Assembly (NCBI GenBank): GCA_002682825.1
Contig: NOKP01000012.1
Coordinates: 930,001 to 994,000, forward strand
Direction of reading: 5' to 3'
DNA: 64,000 bases
DNA from: Neonectria sp. B-13
Lineage: Eukaryota > Ascomycota > Sordariomycetes > Hypocreales > Nectriaceae
The notes below the pieces were generated by a model. It was not told the origin of the DNA. It worked only from the letters and a program-made list of their open reading frames with translations, and made no database searches. The translations under genes and the position numbers were made by a program. Below are positions 1 to 12,599 of the stretch, piece after piece (position 1 is the first letter of the stretch; every line of letters begins with the position of its first letter).

Positions 1-554
1 CGCTCATCGAGGGTACTGCGCCGCAACGCCGACTTGGCGTTCTCTGTCAACTGACCATCAGAGCGACCTCGAAACCCCCACCGAGCTGTCAAGAATATAG
101 TGTCAGTCCCACATATGGATCCACGGAGCCATGTTGGCCGTGGGAAGGTAATAGTACTCACCGCCATGCCCTCGACGGCAGCTATCAAGGGCTTGCGCAC
201 GGCTCGCATCCCCGCGCAGAGGTCCGCAAGATAGCGGCAGCCCCGCGCGGCTTCCGCATCGAGTGCCGAGATCTCTTTGATATCGGCTCCGGCTGGGCGA
301 ATCATGGCGAGTCAGCCAACTGCCGAAGTCTTGATATGAAGGGGAGTGAGGTTCTTGTTCTTGCCGGAAAAGAAGGTGCTGCTGCCGGTGATGACAATGG
401 CACGCACAGCTTTGTCCCGCGAGGCCACCAACAAGTGTTGCAAGAAGACGGTGATGAGTTCCTGGGAGAGAGCATTGCGTTTGGCTGGCCTGTTGAAGGC
501 GAGAACTCGAACACCCTCAGCTGGCGTGGTAGCCAGAAGCAACTCGTCGGCCAT
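1..554 (-). CDS. enoyl-CoA hydratase/isomerase family protein, 3' part outside the window
   Basis: Crotonase-fold enzyme acting on acyl-CoA thioesters, probably in peroxisomal or mitochondrial fatty-acid degradation; hydratase and delta3,delta2-isomerase cannot be told apart here. ATG at 554. Exons 554-365, 292-162, 85-56, then a donor (GTCAGT) at 55 whose acceptor lies left of the window. Visible family motifs: FNRPAKRNALS near the start, the oxyanion-hole segment SAGADIKEIS formed exactly across intron 1, and EGMALGGGFEVALM across intron 2. Intron 1 (364-293) has a GC donor (GCAAGA) and CAG acceptor; using it restores the conserved AGADI motif, which supports the GC-AG call. The C-terminal half, including any peroxisomal targeting signal, is not visible. 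Confidence 0.82.
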
Positions 555-1699
555 GATACGGATAGGTGTTGCAGAGCGAGTAAAGATGTTGCGTCTTGGG
601 GGTTCAGCACTTGGAGCTGCGGCGCGGTGCTCCCAGCTCCATTGGCGTTGTTGCGAAGATATGTAACTTATCGGTTAGATGGCGCCGAAAATCAATATTG
701 ATCAACAGACACATATCTGACTGTCTCAGTTGTAGTGCCTCGACATCGTACCATCGATTACCGAACTGAGACAAGATTTTCTTTTCCAACGCTGAGAACG
801 GTGGTCTGAACTCATTACTGAGAACCTGTTGTCTCTCATCGAGACGGGCTTGTCCAGTAGGGTAGGAGAAACAAGAGAAAGTGGGGGCGTCATGGTTCTG
901 CCGGCTACGACCGCCTGATGCCGAACCTGGGATGTGGCCGCAGACTTTTGGCCACTTGCTTTACTAGTTTACGGTCGTGGCGGAAAAGGGGAAAAGCCCC
1001 TTCCTTGTTGATGAGACCTGCCGAGCGTCGATCCAAAGCGGAGTCATGTCCCATCAGTTCGTGCCTGTTTGGCATGCGAGATTCATGTCATACACGCGTC
1101 AGTGCAAACACGCATCCGTCCGTGTCCGATCCTGCAAGTGAAGTGCCGGAGCACGACCGCTCCTGGCCCGGCGATCCGTCCGCAGAAGTTCCGACGGCCC
1201 ACCGGGGCCGGCCGCTCCTCGAGCACACACGACAAGGCTAGGGCCAAGGCTCCCAATACAGAGGGATCTTCCAGCTTTCCCAGTTGTCATGTGGCATATA
1301 TCAGCCAGGTTGGTCGGCGCTAACTGCCTAGTATGTCATCTTTGGCAGCCTCGAGTGCTGTTCCGTGTTTTAGTTTAACCCATACGTCGACGGGCATTGC
1401 CATTCATCCCAAAGTACCTAGCATCGTGCCCTATCCACGCAGGAGGCTGTCACATCTTCCTCCAGTGGTAAGCTGCGTCCCGCAGCGGCTAGATGCAAGC
1501 CCAAAGGGAACTCGGAGGCTTGTTCTCAGCTTGGATGGCGTCGATGAGGGCGGTGAGAAGACTCCCTAGCCGAGTGAGGGAACACCGGGTCCGAGCTGGA
1601 GGCAATATTAAATCATCAAACCGCTTTACGCCATTTCTGTGCAATGGTAAATCTTCATCTCATCTTTCGTTGCCCTCGTTTGAAGGTCCACGCCTTGCT
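555..1699. other. intergenic, no gene seen
   Basis: Only short overlapping frames without family resemblance. This stretch lies between the divergent starts of the hydratase gene and the TmpB-like gene, so it should hold both promoters. The frame of the TmpB-like gene is open upstream to an ATG at 1493, but the residues added have no conserved character. Confidence 0.6.
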
Positions 1700-4600
1700 A
1701 TGGAAGGATCCTTGCTCCCGCTCTCTCCGTCCAAGAAAGCGTGCCCCCTCTCCTTCGGCCATGGCCTCGTGAATACTCCGCGCTTCTCAACCGTTACCAA
1801 AGCCTTCTCTCATTATGCTTCCAGTCAACCAGAGGCTGTGGCCGTTCGCGACTTTTCAGTCGAGCCGGCTGTGCAGATCACGTATGGTGAGCTCGCACGA
1901 CGCAGTGTTAAGTTAGCACGCAAGTTGCGAACCTTGGGAGTTGTCCCAGGGAGCCGAGTGCCCCTCGTTGTCAAAAGGGGGTCCGATATGCTCGTGGGCA
2001 TCCTTTCAATATTGGCTTGCGGGGCTCAGTATGTCCCCCTTGACGGCTCTGTTGTTCCGGACAAGACTCTGCAATTTATCTTGAGACAGACTGGTGGATA
2101 TACCGTATTAGCCCTCAGATCTACCCGTCATCGTCTATCAAATACAGATGTCGCCAACATTGTCGTCGTTGATGACCTGGACGATGCAGATGAGGACAAG
2201 GTCGATGGAGAAGAAGGGTTCATGGATCTGGCTGGTCCAGACGACGGGTGCTACGTGATATATACTTCTGGTACGTTATGCGAGTCTTGCTTTGATGCGG
2301 AATTTACGAGCTAACGGACTGCAACCTAGGCACTACGGGGAAGCCTAAAGGGGTCAATGTGACTCATCGAAATGTGACAAATCTGATCTGTCAAGCCCCT
2401 GGCAACTTGGGCATCTCACCCGGCAAATGCGTGGGCCAAGTGTTGAGCATCAGCTTTGACATGGGTAGGTCTGACAAAAAGCAATTCTGTGAGACACGAG
2501 CTATACTGACCAGCTTAATCTGGAAGCGGCCTGGGAGACTCTGGGATGTCTTTCAAACGGTGGGACTCTAATCATACGCGGCTCAGACTGGCAACGCACT
2601 TTAAAAGAGGCAAGTTTGAGTACATTGCACGGAGCTCATCGATTCTAACCCCATCTCATAGATTGACGTTTTAATCTGCACCCCTACAATCTTATCCTTG
2701 TATAATCCTCAGAATTACCCACGGATCAAGGTTGTAGCTACTGCTGGCGAGCCATCTTCACAGAGGTAATTGGGTCGCAAAGCTAGTGTCATGGGGATTT
2801 TGCTAACCAGCTTCAGGCTCGCTGACATCTGGGCCGCTCACACAACCTATTTCAATTGTTGTGGTCCTACTGAGACGACTATTGTCAACACAATGCACCA
2901 ACATCAGCCTGGCCTACCATTGTCTATTGGTAGGCCAACGCCAAACAACAATGTTTACATACTCGACCAGGACCTTGTTCCCGTCGAAGTTGGACAGAGT
3001 GGCGTAATGTGGGCTGGTGGCTTAGGTGTCTCTGCTGGATACGTGGGACTCCCAGAGATAACTGCCGAGCGATATGTCCTTGACCCATTCACTCAAGACG
3101 GGTAGGGTTGATATCTCCAAGCTCACCGCATTGTGGCAAAATCTGACTCATATTCCACAGGTCCAAGATGTATAACACTGGGGATATCTGCCGGATGAGC
3201 CCCGATGGCTCCGTACATATTTTGGGTCGCGTTGATGACCAGGTCAAAGTAAAGGTTTTTTGAAACCCCCCAACCACGGCGTTATTATTCCAGGAAACTG
3301 ACTTTTACAGGGCTTTCGGGTTGAGCTCGATGGCATTGCCGCATCCCTTACTTCTTGTCACTCTGTTCAGAGGGCAGCGGCCCTGCTCATTGGGGGCGAG
3401 ATTCACGGCTTTCTGATGCCTCATCATTGCCCCCTTCCAGTAGTCAAGGATCACATCAAGGACTGTCAGCCTTATTATGCGATGCCAAGCCATTATCACC
3501 TCTTGGAGTCTTTGCCCATGACCGAGAATGGTAAAATCGACAAGAGAGCACTGCGAACTCTAGTATCGACTGTGCAAGAACATGGCGCAGAGTCCAAAAA
3601 GCTGTCCAACCGTCCCATCAACTATCTTCAACCAGCTGTTCCTTCAGATTCGCACTCTGATTTCTGTGCCTCAAGCACGGGACGAACCTCCAGATACTCT
3701 GACAAGTCGGATGTTACTCTAGTTGAAAAGGACAACAACTATAATCTGGAGGCCACATTGCCAGAGAAGAAACACCGAAAGTATGCACGGTGCCTCCGAT
3801 ATCGTGGCCTGATTGTTTACCGTCGCCTCCTATCTATTATTGGCTTGTTCAATATCACAGCAGCCATTGTCTTGGTGCTTACGGGTATTACCAGACAGTG
3901 GCTAGGTAACATCACTGCCATCAACCTAGCCACAGCCGTCCTCGTCCGCCAAGAATTCGTCATCAACGCTCTCTACACCATCGCCTGCAGCGTGCCCAGG
4001 TCGTGGCCTCTCTTCATCAGAACCCGGTGCGGTAAGATTTATCACCTCGGCGGTATTCACTCGGGTGCAGCCATAAGCGCCGGCGGATGGTTGCTGGCAT
4101 CCAACATTGCAGATATAATCTGCATGAGCTCAAGTTCACGCTGCTCGAATTGGGGAAACCAGTCGGTTGAGGCAAAAGTCATCTCCTGGATACTGGCCAT
4201 GCTCTTTGCTGTCATGTTTAGCCTTGCATGGCCGACAGTACGCAAGAAGTACCACAACGAATTCGAGATGACGCACCGTTTTGTTGGCTGGACAATGCTG
4301 GCCCTTTTCTGGGCTCAAGTTGTCCTTATGAACAGAGACAGCGCTCCAGAAGGCACGCCTTTAGGGAGCGTCTGTTTAAGAAGTCCGTCATTCTGGCTTC
4401 TCGCGGTAGCAACTGCGAGCGTTGCTTCTTCGTGGCTCTTCCTTCGTAAGGTGCCCGTAGATGCCGAGGTTCTATCAGACCACGCCGTGAGGCTACACTT
4501 TGACTACACAGTCCCAGTCAATGGCTCCTTTACCCGTCTATCGCATCGTCCCCTGATGGAATGGCATTCCTTTGCTACAATCCCCGCTCCGGAAGCGAGC

Positions 4601-5080
4601 AACGACCGGCTAAAAGGCTATTCCCTTGTCGTGTCGAACGCGGGCGACTGGACTAAATCAACTATTCACCAACCACCCACGCATCTCTGGACTCGAGGCG
4701 TTCCCACATGCGGAGTTATGCGCATCGCCACGTTGTTCAACCGCGTGGTCCTTATTGCAACTGGATCTGGAATTGGGCCGGTTCTGGGCCACATTAACAA
4801 CCCATCGTGCCCTACACAATTGATATGGTCAACATCTCACCCGGAACAAACATTCGGAGATGAACTATGCAACTTGATCACAAGAAAGATCCCAGGTGCT
4901 GTTATCCATGATACCAAAAGGCTCGGTCGCCCTGATCTCGTTAAGATGAGTTTCAATCTGGCTAAGAGCTTCAAAGCTGAGGCAGTTATCATTATTGCAA
5001 ATGAGAAGATTACAAAGAAGGTTGTTTACGGCCTTGAAACAAGAGGAGTTCCGGCTTACGGTGCTATTTGGGATAGCTGA
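1700..5080 (+). CDS. NRPS-like adenylation enzyme fused to a membrane ferric-reductase-like domain (TmpB type)
   Basis: Seven exons: 1700-2270, 2330-2464, 2527-2609, 2662-2765, 2817-3101, 3161-3254, 3311-5080; 1013 aa. Residues about 30-500 are an AMP-forming adenylation domain with the core motifs in order: [12 protein letters not shown] (A3), CCGPTET (A5), [13 protein letters not shown] (A7), [16 protein letters not shown] (A8) and the catalytic-lysine motif NGKIDKRAL (A10). No carrier-protein LGGxS motif follows. From about residue 590 there are several hydrophobic helices, then a reductase-like region with [13 protein letters not shown] near residue 900, a pyridine-nucleotide-binding type loop. 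The same architecture is known from Aspergillus nidulans TmpB, an adenylate-forming membrane protein implicated in a conidiation signal; TmpA is the membrane half alone. Substrate unknown. Intron 3 (2610-2661) uses a GC donor. An upstream in-frame ATG at 1493 is the alternative start. Confidence 0.85.
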
Positions 5081-5924
5081 ATGATTTTACAACGGAAATG
5101 ATTTTATTTGATAGTTGGAGTTGAGAGCGGGAACAGCATTCCTTTATTAGTTGGAATCCATATATAATGACTCTGATTACGAGTAATATTACCCCACGAC
5201 AGACCTTTACCTAAAAAAGGCAGCTCGAAAGAACCTCGCGCATCATCGCTTACGACTTCCGTGACCTGCATCGAGCTCACTTAACGACCGTTCCACCAAC
5301 GACGACAACGACGACGACGACAACTAAGGGCACAGCCAACAAATAACAAAAGAAAGCTACCGCTGCAAGGAAGAGCCACAATTGTCACTGGATGTTCCAG
5401 GGAAGCAAATATCCCAGCTAAATTGCTTCTGCGCTATCTATGGGCTCTGGTACATTGCTTCGGCATGCGTGGTATAGGTTCTGATAGCCATGCAGCCGAG
5501 ATCTTCGCCAAGGTTGGGCCACAGCATTAGCATCTCGCTCAGCGTGCCCGGCCCGCGTGTTGGTATTCACGTGGCTGACTGGAATGGTGGTGGGAGATGT
5601 GATGTGCTGGTTTTGAACAATGTCACTGGCGTGCTGACACTATGAGAATGGGTGGAATGCGGGAGCCAACGAGCTCATGTTCAAGAACGTTGGTGTTGTT
5701 ACTGAAGGGGTCATGCAGGGAGGGCTGGGGCGTGTCAATCTTCAACTACCCCTATAATTCACGACTCTATTGTAGCTTGATAGAAAATCTTGGTCCTCGT
5801 ACCACTCTCGGAGAACCATGGTTATCGTATGTGTGGCTTTCCAGAAAGCCGGTTGCCGTAAAGGTCCCTTTATTTTGTCTTGACTTGCCAGTCGACCGAA
5901 TTTCTGCAATCAAGTATTACATGC
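5081..5924. other. intergenic between convergent genes, with a GAC microsatellite
   Basis: Lies between the 3' ends of the TmpB-like gene and the MFS gene. A short (CAACGACGA)-type trinucleotide tract sits at 5298-5324. No frame here looks coding. Confidence 0.6.
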
Positions 5925-7798
5925 TCAATTCCTCCCGCCGTAGCCCTCGTGGGTGTCAGACAAGAGACGTTGTCTTTCTGGACCGGCATCCAACTCGGCC
6001 TTCTCGTCCACGAATACCCTGCCTCGAATCCTAACAAATATGGTCAGGGTCACGCCAAGTATTCCTCCGAGGGCCCCCAACGTAACGTTGATAGGAGTGG
6101 GGTTCCCATGTAGAGGCCCATGGGTAAGGGCATCAAGGCCTGACTGGACGAAATTGACCATTCCAGAGATACAGACGATGGTCCCGTATATTCGACCGAA
6201 GGTAGCAAAGCCAAAAACTTTGGTGGCGTAATCACTAGCAAGCACGTCAGCGAGGGAATCAACATCGTGATGGGTACACTTACGAGATTGCAGAGTAGTA
6301 GAGGGGACGGAAGAGGACGAATGCCACGACGGTGGCATATCCTGCCCAAAGAAAAGGCAAGCAGTTAAGAGTTCCAATAACGATGATGAACAGCGTCAAG
6401 ACTCCAAATGTGGTAGGCACACTCAGGTTATTGAGTAGCAGTCCGATGAAAGGGGTGGAGGCGACACCTCCCAAGGGCAGGGCTACATCAAAGAACTTGT
6501 TGATCTCCTCAGCGGCAATCTCTGACTCCAGCATATATCTGTACTGTTCTCTAATGGATGCAATGAAGTAGTTCATCCGAAGCATCTGACAGACGGTCAA
6601 CAATAAGATGAGAATGAACCAGGGCGAGAGCATCTGTTGATGAGCTGGGACACCGTGGAGAACCCCCCAGACACCGCTCGCCTCCTGGCGCCCCTCCTCA
6701 ATCTTAATACGCTCTTCTCGGTGCTCGTTACCGCCGGCAAGTTCTTCGATCATCTCAAGCTTAGCTTTGCGTTTATTGGCACGAGCACTCCGCACTCGCT
6801 TCAACTCTCCCGCGTCCGAGATATCTTCATCCGAGTCGTGGACATCGCGAGCATGGTCTTGGGCCTTTTCAATCTTCCTCTTAAGCTCTGGCATGGTGTG
6901 GTATGCGTGAGATGGCATCCAAAAGATTTCGGCAAAGAATATTAGCACCGGAACGATGAGGTAGCCAAAGAAGAATTTCTCCAGTGAGAACTTGCCACCA
7001 GACGCGTCGTAGGCCATGCGATAGAAGAGAAAAACGGCTGCCGAGGCATCAAACGCTCCGGTGATGAGGGCAACCACCAGCCCCGAATGCTTGGGGAACA
7101 CATTGGCAAGTTGAAAGCTAGGGACAAAGAGGAAAGTCCCCCCAAGAGCGAGGAAAACATTGCCCAGAAGGTATGCATCGAATTCCGGGATGGCGAAGGA
7201 AGATCCCATTAGCAGGGAGCCAACGGCTAGAAAAACACAGGATGCTTTCCAGCATGCGCGTCTCCCGAACCGATCGAGGGCAGTTCCGGCGAAAAGAGAT
7301 GATATGTTGGTGGTAATTGAGGCAGAGATGAAGAAGAGGTTCAGTCGCATATCTTGCTCGGCGCAGGGAACGTCAAGAGTCGTCTCGTCGTTCTGGCAGA
7401 GTTCATGATATACACCTTCAGCAATCAAGACGGGTTTGAGAGCCGCGAAGCCAAACACGATTCCAGATGCAAACCAGCAGGCTGTTACAGCCGTCGCAAC
7501 CTGAGCTGGAAGATTCTTGGTCAGATCTCGACAGCCATTCTCACGACAAAAGATTGAACGTACCGCATCGCTTGAAATTCGAGACTTTGTATGCCGCGAT
7601 GTGAGTTTCGTCCTGGGTACTCTCAAGTGGCGCAAAGCTCATGCGTCGCCACTCCGATCTCTGGGCGTCTCTTCCAACACCTAAACACTGCTCGTCGGCC
7701 GTGTTATCGTTGCCGTCAAGGTTCCCATTGTTGCTTGGATTCGCAGGACCTTCGTAGTCAAAGCCTTCAACTTGAGTTACATGCTGAGCGAGCGACAT
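5925..7798 (-). CDS. major facilitator superfamily transporter, FMP42/SLC43-like
   Basis: Three exons: 7798-7564, 7505-6284, 6234-5925; 588 aa. The N-terminal about 80 residues are hydrophilic and cytosolic, followed by two blocks of hydrophobic helices separated by a long, highly charged cytosolic loop (about residues 300-370, rich in K, R and E). Family marks: GTALDRFGRRACWK between helices 2 and 3, and FGFATFGRIYGTIVC in the C-terminal block, as in yeast Fmp42 and animal SLC43 (LAT3-type) carriers. Substrate cannot be read; amino acids are likely for the SLC43 group. The acceptor at 7506 is required to keep frame (an AG six bases further on would not). Intron 2 is 49 nt. Convergent with the TmpB-like gene. 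Confidence 0.8.
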
Positions 7799-8275
7799 TT
7801 TCGACAGACGAGGGCGGAGCAACGAAACGAAGCCGACGGATTTGGTGAGTGTTGTTGGGACGATGGCGATGTCCAGGAGAAGCGATGTCCGACAGGCGTA
7901 TATGTTCTTGTTAGAAGAATGGGCTTCGGTGGGAACCGGAGCGTTCGGTGCCCTCTACCCGAAGGATTATGACGTCAATTTCGCTTCATCATGACCCTGG
8001 TTGCCATCTTGAATGGAACGTTGAAGACCCATCGAAAGTTCATGGCAGGATGTGGCCAGAATGGCAAGGGTATTTATTGGCGGAGACGGGCAGCAAACTG
8101 GAGCCTCGGGCACTCATTGGCGGGCAGATAGGACGGGAACTGGCAAGCTTCTTCGAGAGTCTTCCAACATGATAATCTCACGGAGGCATCAAGATAATTA
8201 TTCATCGCGTTCGCTTAGATCCAGAAAATAAAAGGGCATTCAATAAACTGCTCTAAGTGAAGCACCTGCTGTTCC
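7799..8275. other. intergenic, promoter side of the MFS gene
   Basis: No coding signal on either strand. It lies between the start of the MFS gene and the 3' end of the next gene on the same strand. Confidence 0.55.
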
Positions 8276-10114
8276 TTACCGCGGCTTGAACTCTAGTACC
8301 AAGTTGGGCGCTCCTTCAAACTTCTCTGGCATGGCAAACTTGAAGCTCCAGAACTCAAACGATTGCGCCGGGGACGCCGAGCCGCCGTTTTCCCCAGCAA
8401 ATGCCAGGCTATAGGACATATTGACGTTCCCAGATACCGAGATATCCAAACCTGGAATGTCACTCAATCTGGACAGCGTCGTCTTACCAAGAAAAGTTGA
8501 AACAGTAAGCGCAAAAACAGTCGAAGCGCCGCCGTCTGGGTACGTTAAACTTAGCCTTCCTGGAGATACCTCGGACTGCAATGCTCGCTCCGAGGGACGT
8601 AGCTGATGGTATTAGTCACAACCATCTCTGAAATGTGAATATATCTTCGACTCACCGTTAGGAAAGCAACCTCATCATCTGTGATCCACTGGATGACTGC
8701 AGGTGTGAACGAGCTGGAGCTGCCAGTCGGTCCACCAGCTTTGGTTTGCTTGTAGGACATGCCACCTGCTGTGACCTTCTTCGACAGCCAAGTCGTGATA
8801 TTCCTCGTCACAAGGTCATAGGGTGGGTAGTAAGCCTGAGCTTTGAATGTGCGTTCCTTGTCAAACGTTTTCAGATCCTCGAAGAAGCCATCCGGGAGCA
8901 GTGACGCTTGTTTGTTTGCCAACACGGCAACGAGTGGCGCCCAGGCATAGTCGGCCGCGTGACTCATAATCTCAGGCTTATGTCTATCAGTACCGTCGAA
9001 ACACGAAGAACAGGTTGGCGGATTTCGTCAGTAAGGAGGTACTCACCTGGTTGATAACGGAAGAGGCATCCTTGCCGAGATAAGCCCAAAACCAAAGAGC
9101 CATTACACTGAGGTAGCGGTTCATGTCATAGCCATAGGCACGGTCCCATGGGCCGGCCATATTTTTCAAGCCTGGATGCCAAAGCTGGGCAACAGCTTCC
9201 CAGGTTTCACGGAGCATTACTGGGCCAACCTTCGTCATGACAGAATCCTTGGGGAGATAAGTGCTCCAAAGAACAAGGCCAAAAAGAGAAACTCCAGTAT
9301 ATGTGCCACTGTTGAACTCGGATAGGGTGTCAGTCTTATTAAAGAGCTTGATGATATCCTGAGCATATGCCTCGCCCGAGGTTGTCATGTTGGCATCGTT
9401 GATTCTGTGGCCCAACCATCCTGACACGAACGCCCTCATGATCGCCTATGTTACTTATTTAGAATTATAAACCAATTCAGATGAGAACGTTGCTTACTGG
9501 GTTGCTGTATCCAGGGTAAAGATTGTCGCCGCTTGCACCACCGACTCTTGGATGAATTAGAATTGAAAGGATGTGAGGAAGATGGGAAAGTACCTATACG
9601 TATCTCCAACTGTCGCATGGTAAAGCGAGTCCAAGATGAGCTCTTGCGTCTTCTCAGAGAGCCGGTCAGAGTATTCTTCGAGCATAACAATAAAGGTCGT
9701 CGCCACGAAGCTGCGCCAGTTCGGGTCCCACGAGCTGTAAATCCGCGACGGGTATACGGCTGTTCCGACCTTAGGCTCTTCTGGATACTTCTGGTACGTG
9801 CCGTACCACTGCTTTGACTTGTCGGTGAACTGGCCTCCGATGACGTTGGCGATGATTTTCTCAGCCTCATCAACGTCGTTGTCCTCGTTTCGAGCAAGTA
9901 GCCCAAGTGCATACCAAGCAGAGCTTCGAGTGTTGTGGCGCAAGGCATCCTCTCTGTTGAGGTCGTACAGATAGCCGAGATTGCTGTCGTAGTACCGATC
10001 CATCCATGACATGGATTCACTGAAAAGCTCCTGAACATTTTCGGTCCAGGGCGAAGTATCGGCGGCCCTGCCAGTTGCAAGAAGGCCTGTTAGGACCCAA
10101 AGTAAAGGAAGCAT
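8276..10114 (-). CDS. secreted protein of unknown function, conserved-looking
   Basis: Five exons: 10114-9594, 9546-9498, 9445-9047, 8970-8656, 8602-8276; 536 aa. All junctions keep frame with good GT/AG sites. The N-terminus is a clear signal peptide (MLPLLWVLTGLLATGRA, cleavage before ADTSPW), so it enters the secretory pathway. The mature chain is rich in W, Y and N-glycosylation sequons, has no membrane helix or GPI tail, and ends in a beta-rich segment. Its Trp/Tyr-rich helical middle is reminiscent of alpha/alpha-toroid (six-hairpin) glycosidases, but I see no catalytic signature I can name. I do not recognise the family. Confidence 0.75.
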
Positions 10115-12599
10115 CGGGGAGCAGCTCGTAAGCAGAAGCTGATTTAAATCAACAGAAAGATTAAGAGGGTATGCTCGATGAAGGTTGCTAAGCTCAGAGC
10201 ATGGCGATAGTGAGCTAAGAAATATCTGGAGCAGCCTGGCTCTCTTTACACCATATAGTTAAGCTTCTTCAACAGAAACCTGAATAGGTGACCAAGGTAC
10301 AGAATGAGCTGCAGTTGTGAGATTGTTCCATCATGTGCCTTGTGGTTCCCGTGATAGACCCTCAATAGGGGTGCAGAAGAGGGTTTTCGAATTCTTTTGA
10401 GCCCACTCCCTCGCATACCCATCCTACACTCGGCGAGTTGTGAAACAGGGGGTAGTAAATTAAGAAAGATGAACATATTTCTTAATCTCAAACGGGCCCC
10501 TGCCGTTGTTCATGGTTCACCAAGCTCGCGCATGGCTCACGCATGTGATCTATCGGGCCGAGTTTGTGGTCAAACGGTCCTCAGCCTATACCTCGTGGTG
10601 GTTGTCAAAAAACACAATACTACATTACTTGCAATGTTGCTGCGCTGTTCTCTGAGCCAGTAGTGTGCTTTCTGGATCTTGGAGGAACATTCACGTGTTC
10701 TCGATTCGCAGATCTTCATCTGCAGCCGATTTAGGGGTATGGTGATGATATACCTTCTGACGGTCATTGGGCACGTGCGACGTCGCATTGTGATTGATGT
10801 CTCACTTTGCGCGCCGCGATTCGATAATGGATCAGATTGGCGACCAGGGATGACGTACTAATTTTGAGACCGCAAAGGCATTGAATTTAACCTCTTTAGC
10901 CATGAAACATTCCTCTATATCGCATCATTTGCTATGGTATCGTGATCGTTGTGCCACACGATCGAGCCCGGAGATGGCCTTTTGTTAGCAAACCCAGCCA
11001 AGTCTCGCATGCTTTCTTTGTTTTCTCGTCACTAGGTCCCAGCTAAGTCAACAAATCTACAGCCCAGGTTAGTATTTGCCGCACGAATAGAGTCTGAGTT
11101 CATTTTCAATGATTGTTAGCCTGACTCGTGAATGTAACGTCTGTCTAAATAACGTACCACCAAATGGAACAGATCGAACCTTGTGCTTGATGGTATGATG
11201 TTGCCAAAAGAACTGCGGCAGCGGTCGCCAAAGATGAGAAAGTCGCTGGATCTATGAGCGCAGCAGTTGAGTTCATGTCCATTCTGCTTCACATCTCTTC
11301 AATGTGTCAGCTTAGCTCTCCGGATGCGGTCAGTGAAAATGGGGATGCCAACGATAGCAGGGACGCTCTTTCCATGTACATCAAGAGCAGACAAATGGGT
11401 TGTAGGCATGACCTTTTTATCCAACGTAGTGGTAACTGAACGCACCAAAGAAAGAATGATCTCCACATTGTAAGACAAGCAAGGGCTGTTAGTCACAAGC
11501 CACCCAAAGTGCTGCTCATGTTTGAGTACCACAGCGTCGGCTCGTCGAGCAGCTCATAAACCACGGCTGGCATCTGAGGAACAAAGCCAATCTGGTAACA
11601 CCTCACACCTGCACAATATCAACGGTTGTTGAGGGCGGTATGCAATGTTTCAAAACGCGGGAAGAACCACGTGGCAGCCACCAGCTCTTCCGGGTAGACA
11701 CTATCCATGCAGTCATCATTCCTCCATCTTCAGGATTCGTTGTTTTGACCAGGCAGCTGGTAAATGCCATATCTGTCGATGCAAAGTGTGGCAAAGAATG
11801 CTCGCGCCATTGTGATTCTCATGAACATCATGCTTGTAAGTCAGACTGATGGAACGGCGAAGTCTTGATGTTTGCGGGCAGCGGCATTCAGTCTCGCATT
11901 CGCGAACCGCCACCCAGGTTGAAGGGACAGTGAAATGTCTTATGCTCACTAATTACATCAACCAACCGAAAAAGGCGCTTGCATATAACTCAATTGGCCG
12001 TCGCGAATTTAAGTACAAGCCACATCATCATTGATATGCCGTTGACATGAATATTTGGAGCCGAATCGTACCGTACTGAGGGCCGCAGTCACCGGACAGT
12101 ATTGAAACAATCGGGAATGTCAAATGCAGTACTTGTGTGCCACTCGATTGATGTAAGCATCAATGATATCAATTAGTAACTTACAGCCTTGCCATTTTAG
12201 GTGATGGGTTTTAGTCGCAAGATGTACCGCGGGCCTCCAATTGCAAGTGCCCGCCACAAGAATGAAGGACGTCATAAATGGCATCACCAACTGTGATGGA
12301 TTACACGTCGATCATTCAGAAGTCCTACGGTAAGATAGAGGATCGTCCAAGAACGCGATGGGTACCGCATTTAACATTAAGTTTTCAAGCACCACTCCGT
12401 ATTTGTGCAATGTAGTCACTCGATCGACCTACTAAGACCTCGCAAGTCATGACGTGCGATATTTCGGCCCAGAAATGGTATAAAGCTACAGTTCCTACGG
12501 CAATATCTATTTCATTGATCAACACCCCCAACGTCTTCAGCAACCTCAGCAACCCTCATAAGTCTAAGTGCCCATATCATTACGGCACACTTTTCAATC
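10115..12599. other. 2.5-kb intergenic stretch, no gene supported
   Basis: Many stop codons in all frames; the short frames present show no signal peptide, domain or splice continuity. The right end is the promoter of the small gene at 12600. Confidence 0.55.
12479..12485 (+). promoter_or_regulatory. TATA-like element upstream of the small hydrophilic protein gene
   Basis: TATAAAG, 115 bases before the ATG at 12600, a spacing usual for highly inducible fungal genes. Position and sequence only. Confidence 0.4.

Noticed and set aside
1493..1699. Upstream in-frame start for the TmpB-like gene
   Set aside because: The added 69 residues are basic and non-conserved in appearance; 1700 gives a start typical for an adenylation domain, though the upstream ATG is not excluded.
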